In this document: one piece after another, positions 17,611 through 24,892 of the stretch
Layout: every line of letters begins with the position of its first letter
Position numbering within the stretch: position 1 is the first letter of the stretch
NCBI RefSeq assembly: GCF_900157375.1
Contig: NZ_LT721901.1
Span: 4,545,685 to 4,609,684 of the forward strand
Length of the DNA stretch: 64,000 nucleotides
DNA from: Mycobacterium rhizamassiliense
Lineage (GTDB): Bacteria; Actinomycetota; Actinomycetes; Mycobacteriales; Mycobacteriaceae
Direction: 5' to 3'
Program-made: the position numbers and the translations under genes
The notes under the pieces: generated by a model
Database searches by the model: none
Told to the model about the DNA's origin: nothing
What the model saw: the letters and a program-made list of their open reading frames with translations, nothing else

Positions 17611-18306
17611 GTGCGCGTTCTACTTGTCTGTAAGTCAGTGGTTGTCGCCCTGGGGGCGATCGGAATCTCGGCCGTGCTGATGTTGCCGGCCGTGCTATTG
17701 CCGTCGGGGACGCTGGGCGCAGCGCCGCCGGCCTCCGCCGCAAATTGCCCTCCGGTTCAGGTGGTCTTCGCGCGCGGGCGAAACGAATCGCCGGGGACCG
17801 GTGAGCTCGGCAATGCGTTCATCAACTCATTGCAGTCCAAGGTCAACAAGAACGTCGGCGTGTACGCCGTGCGCTACCCGGCCGACACACAGGTCGACGT
17901 CGGCGCCAACGACATGAGTCACCACGTGCAGGACATGGTGAACAACTGCCCGGACACCCGGTTGGTGCTGGGCGGCTACTCGCTGGGCGCCGCGGTGACC
18001 GACGTGGTGCTCGCCGCGCCCATCGGCGCGTTCGGTTTCGACAGCCCCCTGCCGCCTGGCATCGATCAGCACATCGCCGCCGTCGCGCTGTTCGGAAACG
18101 GAAGCCAGTGGGTGGGACCGATCACGAACTTCAACCCGACCTACAACGACCGGACGATCGAGCTGTGCCACGGCGCCGATCCCATCTGCAACCCGGCCGA
18201 CCCCAACACCTGGAAAGAAAACTGGCCGCAACACCTGGCGGGTGCGTACATCGACGCCGGCATGGCCAACCAGGCCGCGGATTTCGTCGCCGGCAAGCTG
18301 CAGTAG
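17611..18306 (+). CDS. Secreted cutinase-family esterase
   Basis: A 231-residue exported esterase. The signal peptide runs to about residue 43 (ASA before ANCPPVQ) with an unusually long hydrophobic stretch. Nucleophile Ser is in GGYSLG, Asp in CHGADPICNPAD, and His in WPQHLAGAY. Thus the triad is complete, with Leu replacing Gln next to the nucleophile compared with the other two cutinases here. The start is GTG. The substrate is unknown. Confidence 0.88.
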   Translation: MRVLLVCKSVVVALGAIGISAVLMLPAVLLPSGTLGAAPPASAANCPPVQVVFARGRNESPGTGELGNAFINSLQSKVNKNVGVYAVRYPADTQVDVGANDMSHHVQDMVNNCPDTRLVLGGYSLGAAVTDVVLAAPIGAFGFDSPLPPGIDQHIAAVALFGNGSQWVGPITNFNPTYNDRTIELCHGADPICNPADPNTWKENWPQHLAGAYIDAGMANQAADFVAGKLQ

Positions 18307-18452
18307 GCGCCAAAGCGGCGCTGGCCCTGGAGGCCGCCGCGATGGAGCACGACGACTTCCATGCCGCCATGGCGAAACTGGCTCGCAAATGACGCCGCAC
18401 CAACGTCAACGTTCACGCCGGTAATCGCGCCTTTCCGCAGCTTGCGGCCCTG

Positions 18453-19151
18453 ATGGCGTACGTTATTAACGCAGGAACTCGCGCAAGGCACGCACGAGGA
18501 GGACGAACGATTCCCGCCCCACGACAACAGAGCGACAACGCACGTCGGCGCCATGAGCGGCGTAACGCCGATCGTCGGGCCTCCGGCGAGCGGTGGCAGA
18601 CCATCCTGAAGGGCGCCGCCGAAGTGTTCCGCCGGGACGGGTTCGGGCGGGCCCGCCTCGAGGACGTCGCCGCGGAGGTCGGCATCAACCGTGCTTCACT
18701 CTACTACTACGTCGGCACCAAGGAAGAGTTGCTCGTCGCGCTCATAGAGCAGCCGGCCTACACGATGACCCGGCACTGTCGCGAGGCGCTGGACTCCGAT
18801 GCTCCAGCCGACGAAAAGCTGCGCAGCGCGCTGCGCGCGTACATCGAGGATCTGGCCGCCTCCCCGGAGATCTTCCTGTTATTCAGTGAAAGCCAACACC
18901 TTTCGGCGATTCCCGAGGCAAAAGACATCGTCGCGAACGCCGACGCCTACGGCAAAACGCTGCTCGCCATCGTCGAGGAAGGCATCGAGTCGGGGGTCTT
19001 CCGTAGCGACCTCGACCCACGGTTGGTGATGCTCGGGATCCTGGGTATGCACAACTGGATCCACCGTTGGTACGTCCCCGGCGGGCGCAACACGCTCGCC
19101 GAGATCGGCGACGCCTTCGCGGCCATGGCACTGGCGAGCCTGCGCCCCTGA
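18453..19151 (+). CDS. TetR-family transcriptional regulator
   Basis: Up to 232 residues: a basic, probably disordered N-terminal stretch of about 45 residues, then a TetR helix-turn-helix (ILKGAAEVFRRDGFGRARLEDVAAEVGINRASLYYYVGTKEELL), then a ligand/dimer domain with a WIHRWYVPGG segment typical of mycobacterial acyl- or steroid-responsive TetRs. The ATG at 18453 is the only strong start, though translation could begin further in. It lies just upstream of the AhpD-GntR-SDR operon and could control it. Confidence 0.8.
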   Translation: MAYVINAGTRARHARGGRTIPAPRQQSDNARRRHERRNADRRASGERWQTILKGAAEVFRRDGFGRARLEDVAAEVGINRASLYYYVGTKEELLVALIEQPAYTMTRHCREALDSDAPADEKLRSALRAYIEDLAASPEIFLLFSESQHLSAIPEAKDIVANADAYGKTLLAIVEEGIESGVFRSDLDPRLVMLGILGMHNWIHRWYVPGGRNTLAEIGDAFAAMALASLRP

Positions 19152-19221
19152 TTTTACTGAACTGTACGCAATCTGCGGTCCCACCCGGTCGCGAACTGCA
19201 TTGACGTAGCGGCTTAGGCTG

Positions 19222-19237
19222 AGATTGAATGCAATCT
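19222..19237 (+). promoter_or_regulatory. Inverted repeat AGATTG-N4-CAATCT over the promoter
   Basis: A 6-bp inverted repeat with a 4-nt spacer overlaps a candidate -10 (TTGAAT, 19225-19230), which stands 18 nt from TTGACG (19201-19206). The half-site sequence GCAATCTGC also occurs at 19168-19176, 63 nt upstream. A likely operator of the TetR or GntR regulator encoded alongside. Confidence 0.45.
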
Positions 19238-19260
19238 GCACCCGGCCGAGAGGACACGTA

Positions 19261-19899
19261 ATGCCACGCCTGAATCCCGTCCCCCGCGGCGAAGTCAGCG
19301 ACGAATTCACGCTGAACATGTACAACTTCATGTTCGGCGATCGCGACCCGGTCGCCGAGCCCGGCACTGTAGGCGGAACCCCGGGCAACTGGTGGACGGT
19401 GATGGCCCAGTCCCCCGCCGCGCTGCGCCACGCCGTCCGCGGCTTCCGCCTCTACCGGGAGGAAGTGAGCATCCGGCCCGATCACCGTGAGCTGGGCCAG
19501 ATCAGGGCCGGGTGGGTGGTCGGCAGCCAATTCGTCTACTCCCAGCACTGCAAGGCGTGCCGGTCGGCCGGGCTGTCCGAGGAGCAGATCGAAGCGATCC
19601 CGTCGTGGGAAACCGCCGACTGCTTCGATCACACCGAACGCCTGTTGCTGGCCTACGCCGATTGCCTTGCCGGCCAAAATGGTCGGGTCCCCGAGCAGTT
19701 GTTCAACCAACTGCGCGAGGTCTTCACCGACACCGATATCCTCGAATTCACCTACACCACAACGATGTACGTCATGCACGCGATCATGTCGCGGGCGCTG
19801 CGCCTGGAATTCGACGATGTCGACGACCCGATCGTGGAGGTCGAGGACCCGGAGGGCGGCGGCGTGCTGGACATCGGTGCCGCCACCGGGGGTGCCTGA
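19261..19899 (+). CDS. Carboxymuconolactone decarboxylase/AhpD-like protein
   Basis: A 212-residue all-helical AhpD-like protein. The redox or catalytic CxxC is in FVYSQHCKACRSAGLS, preceded by the helix LGQIRAGWVVGSQF and followed by FTYTTTMYVMHAIMSRAL. Family members act as peroxidase-linked disulphide reductases or ring decarboxylases. The ATG at 19261 follows GAGAGGA. It ends 1 nt before the GTG chosen for the GntR gene, and a second GTG would overlap it, so one transcript is likely. Its job in the catabolic cluster could be detoxification of hydroperoxides or processing of a cyclic acid. Confidence 0.8.
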   Translation: MPRLNPVPRGEVSDEFTLNMYNFMFGDRDPVAEPGTVGGTPGNWWTVMAQSPAALRHAVRGFRLYREEVSIRPDHRELGQIRAGWVVGSQFVYSQHCKACRSAGLSEEQIEAIPSWETADCFDHTERLLLAYADCLAGQNGRVPEQLFNQLREVFTDTDILEFTYTTTMYVMHAIMSRALRLEFDDVDDPIVEVEDPEGGGVLDIGAATGGA

Positions 19900-19900
19900 C

Positions 19901-20596
19901 GTGGCCGAGATGGACGGCCGGTCCGATCTGGCCTACCGGCTGATCCGCCGAGCGATCGCGGAGGGCGATTTCGAGCCCGGCTCGCGGCTGGTCGAACAGC
20001 GCATCGGCGAGATGTTCGACCTGTCGCGCACGCCGGTGCGAGAAGCGTTGCGGGCCTTGGCCGCCGATGGGCTCGTCGTCATCGAGCGCAACCGCGGCGC
20101 GGTGGTGGCCACGATGTCCGAGACCGACATCTGTGACCAGTACGAGTTGCGCGCCCGGCTCGAGTCGCTGGCAGCCGAACGCGCCGCAACCCGCATGGAC
20201 GCCGACGGCATCGCCAGGCTCGACGCGGCGATCGCCGAGTTCGACGAGGGCGTCGCACTGCTGTCGGCCGGTTCGCCCGACGCGGGCCTGCGTCGAATCG
20301 CGAGCGCCAACAGCGCCTTTCACCAGGAGATCGTCGACGGATCCCAGCACCGGCGGCTCTCGGCGCTGCTGGTGCACGCGGTCGATATTCCCCTGGTATA
20401 TCAAGTGTTTCGGCACCAGACCCGCGAGCAGAGTCAGCGGTCGAATCTGTTCCACCGCATGGTGCGCGACGCGATAGCCGCCGGCGACCCGCAGCGCGCC
20501 GCCGCCCTGATGGCCGAACACATCATGCAGGGCCGCGACGCGCTGCTGGCGCTGCGATCCCAACAAGGGCGCGAAACCGAAACCCACGCTTCGTGA
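19901..20596 (+). CDS. GntR-family regulator (FadR/FCD subfamily)
   Basis: A 231-residue repressor: winged helix LAYRLIRRAIAEGDFEPGSR plus FDLSRTPVREALRALAADGL, then an all-helical FCD ligand domain with the metal-site residues in ANSAFHQEIVDGS and NLFHRMVRDAI. GTG codons at 19892 and 19901 and an ATG at 19910 are all possible. The FCD subfamily binds short palindromes of the type tGTnnACa; such a site (TGTATACA) lies at the promoter of the acyl-CoA dehydrogenase gene at 27202. It overlaps the SDR start in GTGA. Confidence 0.85.
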   Translation: MAEMDGRSDLAYRLIRRAIAEGDFEPGSRLVEQRIGEMFDLSRTPVREALRALAADGLVVIERNRGAVVATMSETDICDQYELRARLESLAAERAATRMDADGIARLDAAIAEFDEGVALLSAGSPDAGLRRIASANSAFHQEIVDGSQHRRLSALLVHAVDIPLVYQVFRHQTREQSQRSNLFHRMVRDAIAAGDPQRAAALMAEHIMQGRDALLALRSQQGRETETHAS

Positions 20597-21363
20597 GCGC
20601 TCCCGTCATGGAGCGGTTCCGGCTGGACGGCCGCGTGGCCGTGGTGACCGGGGCGACGTCGGAGTTGGGCGTGGCGATCGCCCGCGCGCTCGGCGGGGCC
20701 GGGGCGCGCATCGCGATGGCGGGTCGGCGCCCGGACGACGTCGAGGCGCGCTGCGAGCGGTTGCGGCAGGACGGCATCGACGCGACAGGCTTTCGCGTCG
20801 ACGTCGCCGAACCCGAATCCTGCACGGCCGCAATCGCTGCCGTCATGGAGCGGTTCGGCAGGGTCGACGTGCTGGTCAACAACGCCGGGGTGGGCACCGC
20901 CGCGCCGGCGACTCGCGAAGATCCGGCGCAGTTCCGGCGCACGGTTGAGGTCAACCTGATGGGGGCCTACTGGATGAGCCAGGCGTGCGGCCGTTTCATG
21001 CAACCGGGGTCGGCCGTCGTGATGATCAGCAGCATCCTTGGTCTCACCACGACGGCTCTGCCGCAGGCGGGCTACGTGTCCAGTAAGGCGGGCCTGTTGG
21101 GGCTCACCCGCGATCTGGCTCGGCAGTGGACCGGGCGCAAGGGAATTCGGGTCAACGCCGTCGCGCCGGGGTTCCTCTCCACCGGGCTGACCGAGCTGAC
21201 GCCGGACGGATTCAACGACGACTTCGTCGGGTCGAGAGTTCCGGCCGCGCGACTGGGTGAGCCCGACGAAGTGGCGGCCGCGGTTTTGTTCCTGGCCAGC
21301 CCGGCCGCATCGTTTGTCAGCGGTTCGGTATTACCAGTCGATGGCGGTGCGCTGCTCACCTGA
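20593..21363 (+). CDS. Short-chain dehydrogenase/reductase
   Basis: A 256-residue classical SDR. The cofactor loop reads TGATSELG, so the middle Gly of TGxxxGxG is Glu; the rest is normal: NNAG, the catalytic Ser in MISSILG, YVSSK with Tyr and Lys, and the C-terminal LFLASPAASFVSGSVLPVDGG. It should oxidise or reduce an alcohol/ketone with NAD(H). GTG start overlapping the GntR stop indicates translational coupling. The last 33 nt overlap the convergent LLM gene. Confidence 0.85.
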   Translation: MSAPVMERFRLDGRVAVVTGATSELGVAIARALGGAGARIAMAGRRPDDVEARCERLRQDGIDATGFRVDVAEPESCTAAIAAVMERFGRVDVLVNNAGVGTAAPATREDPAQFRRTVEVNLMGAYWMSQACGRFMQPGSAVVMISSILGLTTTALPQAGYVSSKAGLLGLTRDLARQWTGRKGIRVNAVAPGFLSTGLTELTPDGFNDDFVGSRVPAARLGEPDEVAAAVLFLASPAASFVSGSVLPVDGGALLT

Positions 21364-22254
21364 GTCGTAGTGCGCGAAGAGCAGTCCGCGCAGATGTTCC
21401 AGCACCACAGGGTCGATCAACTCGGGTTCGTAGAGCAGTTCCGGTGGGAAGTACAGCACTATTTCGTCGATGCCGAGCTGCTCCCAGCCGGCCACCCAAT
21501 CGTCGAATGCCGCCACGGATGACCAAATCGGGTCCGGGGTGGTCGCCGGGCTGCCGGCCAGGATCTGGCGCCGAATAGTGGAGGGGTCGCGGCCGAACTC
21601 GGCGCAGAACTCGTCGAGGACCGCCGACCGTTGCTTGGTGATCGCCAACAGCTGCGGCGAGGTCAGCCCCCAACCGCCGAACGAGCTCCAGATGTCGCCA
21701 AAACGAGCGGCCAGCCGCAGGCTCGAACGGCTATGCGCGGCAATGCACATTGGCGGTCGGGGCCGCTGTATCGGCGCCGGGCGCAGCCGGGCGCCATGGA
21801 CTTGGTAGTGCTTGCCCGCATAGTCGACCGGTTCGGCCCGCAGCAGGGCATCGACCAGTTCGACCGCTTCGGCGAATCGCTCGGCGCGTTCGTCGGGTGT
21901 CCAGGGTGAGGTGCCGACCATCGCGTGGTCGGTGGGCGCGTAGCCGGCGCCCAGGCCCAACTGGAGCCGCCCGCCCGACATGTTCTCGAGCGTCGCGGCC
22001 TGCCGCGCCAGGACGGCGGGGTGACGCAGGACGACGTTGGAAACCAGCGGTCCCAGCAGGATTCGTCGAGTGCAGTTGGCCAGGCCGGCCAGCGCTGTGA
22101 ACGCCTCGAACCAATTCGAGCGTGGCGATTGTGGGTTGGCGCCGTGATCGTCGAGCCACAGGCTGCGAAAGCCGAGTTCCTCGGCTTGTTCACAACGGTC
22201 GACGAGAGTCGCCCAAGCGACGTTGGGAAACAGCAGCGCCCCGAAATCGGTCAC
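21331..22254 (-). CDS. LLM-class F420/FMN-dependent oxidoreductase
   Basis: A 307-residue luciferase-like TIM barrel: LWLDDHGANP, LGPLVSNVVLRHPAVLARQAATL, NMSGGRLQLGLGAGYAPTDHAM, and the HSRSSLRLAARFGDIWSSF block. The GTG at 22254 is chosen because it overlaps the upstream gene's TGA by four bases (GTGA) and restores the family N-terminus VTDFGALLFPNV; a longer frame to 22392 reads through the upstream gene. Last gene of the leftward catabolic operon. Probably F420-dependent; substrate unknown. Confidence 0.82.
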   Translation of the reverse strand: MTDFGALLFPNVAWATLVDRCEQAEELGFRSLWLDDHGANPQSPRSNWFEAFTALAGLANCTRRILLGPLVSNVVLRHPAVLARQAATLENMSGGRLQLGLGAGYAPTDHAMVGTSPWTPDERAERFAEAVELVDALLRAEPVDYAGKHYQVHGARLRPAPIQRPRPPMCIAAHSRSSLRLAARFGDIWSSFGGWGLTSPQLLAITKQRSAVLDEFCAEFGRDPSTIRRQILAGSPATTPDPIWSSVAAFDDWVAGWEQLGIDEIVLYFPPELLYEPELIDPVVLEHLRGLLFAHYDSGEQRTAIDW

Positions 22255-23447
22255 GAACCCGCGTGCAGTGCTTCGGCTTGGGCTTGCTCGGCGCGCTTGC
22301 GGGCGTCGCGCTCTTCCAGGAATTGCTGCGTGGCACCGATGATCGCATTGGTGATATTGCCCATCAGCGTCTCGCGGTGGAAGATCGTCCAATCACGGCT
22401 GCGCTCAAGCGGTTCCAGCGTGTCTTGGAACGCCGGCGTGACGTATCGGCTGATCAGCTCGTAGGAGCGCAGCGTGGCCTCGCGGTTGGCCCATTCGTGC
22501 GCCATCAACAGATAGGTGCCGAAACCGCCCGACTGCCTCTGCAGCCGGCGCAGCTGGTCGATCGCCATGTCCGGGGTGCCGATCACCCCCACGCCGGTCT
22601 CGTTGACGGCGCTCACGATGTCCTCGCCCGGGTCGAAGTCACCCAGAATCGGTATCGCCCCGACGTTTTGGAAGTAGTCGACCCATTGGGCCAGGCCGGC
22701 CTCGACTTCCCTTCGAGCCTGTTCCTCGGTTTCGGCGATGTGCATCGGGCCGACCATCCGCCAGCCCCCGCGGCTCACCGTCTTGCCGTGCGCGGCCGCG
22801 GTCTCGGTGGCGGTGCGCCAATTGCGCGCCAGTGCGTCGAACGCCTTCTTCTGCGTCGCCGCGATCGACAGCAGCCCGATGCCGAACTTGCCGGCCGCGA
22901 CCGGACCGGACGGCGACGCCGTCACCGCGACGCTGACCTCGATGCCGGGCTTGCTGTACGGGCGCAATTGCAACCGGGCGTCGCGCAGGGTGAACCAGTC
23001 CGTCTCGCGGTTCACCGGTCCCTCGTCGGCCCAGAGTTCGAGGATCGCCTCGAGCGACTCGAGCATCATCTCGCGCTGCCGCGTCGTCTCGATGCCCATC
23101 ATGTACGCGTCACCGGGCAGCGCGCCCGGCCCGACGCCGACGATCAGCCGGCCCCGGGTCAGGTGGTCGAGCTGCACCATCCGGTCGGCGAACATGAACG
23201 GGTGGTGGTACGGCAGTGAGGCCACGCCGGTCCCGAGCCGGATACGTTTGGTGCGCGCGGCGGCCGTCGCGATCATCAAGTCGGGCGCGCCGCTGATCTC
23301 GGTCCCGCCGGAATGGTGTTCGCCGAACCAGGCTTCCTCGTAGCCGAGATCCTCGACGGCTTCGACTAATTGCAGGTCACGCTCGAATGCGAGCGTCGGA
23401 TTGTCGCCCACCATGTGGTAGGGGGCGATGAATACTCCAAAGCGCAT
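22251..23447 (-). CDS. LLM-class flavin-dependent monooxygenase (limonene-type)
   Basis: A 398-residue luciferase-like monooxygenase. It has MRFGVFIAPYHMVGDNP, EAWFGEHHSGGTEI, VASLPYHHPFMFADRMVQLDHLTRGRL, VGVGPGALPGDAYMMG and the HEWANREATLRSYELI end region, a set shared with proteins named limonene 1,2-monooxygenase or alkanal monooxygenase-like. It needs reduced FMN or F420. A TAGATT box (23454-23459) 6 nt before the ATG gives it its own leaderless start within the operon. A paralogue lies at 54564-55727. Confidence 0.85.
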   Translation of the reverse strand: MRFGVFIAPYHMVGDNPTLAFERDLQLVEAVEDLGYEEAWFGEHHSGGTEISGAPDLMIATAAARTKRIRLGTGVASLPYHHPFMFADRMVQLDHLTRGRLIVGVGPGALPGDAYMMGIETTRQREMMLESLEAILELWADEGPVNRETDWFTLRDARLQLRPYSKPGIEVSVAVTASPSGPVAAGKFGIGLLSIAATQKKAFDALARNWRTATETAAAHGKTVSRGGWRMVGPMHIAETEEQARREVEAGLAQWVDYFQNVGAIPILGDFDPGEDIVSAVNETGVGVIGTPDMAIDQLRRLQRQSGGFGTYLLMAHEWANREATLRSYELISRYVTPAFQDTLEPLERSRDWTIFHRETLMGNITNAIIGATQQFLEERDARKRAEQAQAEALHAGS

Positions 23448-23500
23448 GGTCTGAATCTACGTCTACGTTCACGTTCACACAAGTATGGGGTGCGTCGGCC

Positions 23501-24874
23501 TCAGTCCAGGTGCGCCGCGTGCCGCGCCAGCCGCTTGGCCCGCTCCATGTCGTAGTGCTTGCGCGTCACCAGACGCTGGGCGAACAGGCCCCCGCCGGAT
23601 TGCACATTCGTCACCAGATGCCACCCACCGTAGGAGTCGGCGGTGGCATCCCGGATCGCGTGGAACAGCTTGGCGCGCGTGTCGCCAGGAACCTCGCTCG
23701 CACCGGTGAGGTACTTGCGCAGCTGCGGGCCGACGTCGGGGTTTTCCAGGTCGGCCATCGACGGTGTGGTGATGACGCCGCCGCCGGCGATGTCGTGCAG
23801 GTGCCGCACCATCAGGTTAAAGTTCGCCGCACCAATGTATTTCGTGGCGTTCGTGTAGAGATCGTCGGGATAGTAGTAGCCCTCCGGCGTGGTGTGCGCG
23901 TTGCTGATCGCGGCCTCCATGCCGGCCCGCAGGTTGGTGGCGTGGATCATCATCTCGTCGATCTTCTCGCGGATGTGCGAAACCCGCCCCGTCCCATTGG
24001 CTTCGGCGATCAGCGCGGCCAGGCCCACCATCTCGTCGGCCTGTTCCACCATGACCGCGGTGCCGCCCAGGCGTTCCCACAGGCCCAGCGAGTGCGCGAA
24101 GATTCCGGCCTGCGCCGCGACCCCGTCGAGGAACACGTGCTCGTGGGGGACGAACACGTCGTCGAAGATCACGAACCCGTCGGGCATGCTGCGTCCGGAG
24201 CTCACCGGGTAGTCGCGTTCGTCGCCACCCCGCGCCTGCACGGTCCGGCTGACGACGTGCACGCCGTCGGCGTTGACCGGCACCGCACACGCGATCGCGT
24301 AGTCCTCCTCCCCCGGCTTCATGGACTTGGTCGGCATGACCAGCAGGTGATGCGCGAACGGTGCGGCGCTGATGTGCAGCTTGGCGCCGCGGATCACCAC
24401 GCCGTCCTCGCGGCGTTCCACCACGCGCACGTACTGGTCGGGGTCGTCCTGCGCGGCGGGCGCTTTCGACCGATCGCCCTTGGAATCGGTGATGCACTCA
24501 GCGATCCGGATGTCGTCCCGACGGGACTGTGCCACATAGGCATTGATGCGCGTGACGAACACGGGGTGGGCTTCGCCCAGCCGCGCGGCCGCCACTACCA
24601 GCGTCATCAGCGATTGATAGGTGACGTTGAGCAGCAGGTCCATGCTGGTGAGGATCGGCACCCGGTCGCGCAGTTCGTCCACGGTGCGCGGCGCCTCCAC
24701 GAGCGGGTTCACCGCATCGTCTTCGGGCCGGTAGTACTCGTCGTATCCGGCGGCCACCGCATCGAGGGCGGGCGCCAGCAGCGGTTCGGTGTCCATGTCG
24801 GCGACCAACTTGCCGTCCTGGTACACCCGCCGGCCATCGCGCAACGAGTTCTTGTACTGCTCGCCCGTCAACAT
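23501..24874 (-). CDS. 4-hydroxyphenylacetate 3-hydroxylase (HpaB) family protein
   Basis: A 457-residue member of the HpaB/4-hydroxybutyryl-CoA dehydratase superfamily, with MLTGEQYKNSLRDGRRVY, the FVTRINAYVAQSRRDD flavin-side helix, ISAAPFAHHLLVMPTKSM and FDDVFVPHEHVF. The four Cys/His ligands of the iron-sulphur dehydratases are not visible, so a reduced-flavin monooxygenase hydroxylating an aromatic ring is more likely. No HpaC reductase is in the window. It lies 18 nt after the fused acyl-CoA dehydrogenase gene and 53 nt before the LLM gene, in one operon. Confidence 0.82.
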   Translation of the reverse strand: MLTGEQYKNSLRDGRRVYQDGKLVADMDTEPLLAPALDAVAAGYDEYYRPEDDAVNPLVEAPRTVDELRDRVPILTSMDLLLNVTYQSLMTLVVAAARLGEAHPVFVTRINAYVAQSRRDDIRIAECITDSKGDRSKAPAAQDDPDQYVRVVERREDGVVIRGAKLHISAAPFAHHLLVMPTKSMKPGEEDYAIACAVPVNADGVHVVSRTVQARGGDERDYPVSSGRSMPDGFVIFDDVFVPHEHVFLDGVAAQAGIFAHSLGLWERLGGTAVMVEQADEMVGLAALIAEANGTGRVSHIREKIDEMMIHATNLRAGMEAAISNAHTTPEGYYYPDDLYTNATKYIGAANFNLMVRHLHDIAGGGVITTPSMADLENPDVGPQLRKYLTGASEVPGDTRAKLFHAIRDATADSYGGWHLVTNVQSGGGLFAQRLVTRKHYDMERAKRLARHAAHLD

Positions 24875-24892
24875 TTCCGGTGCGCTCCTTAC

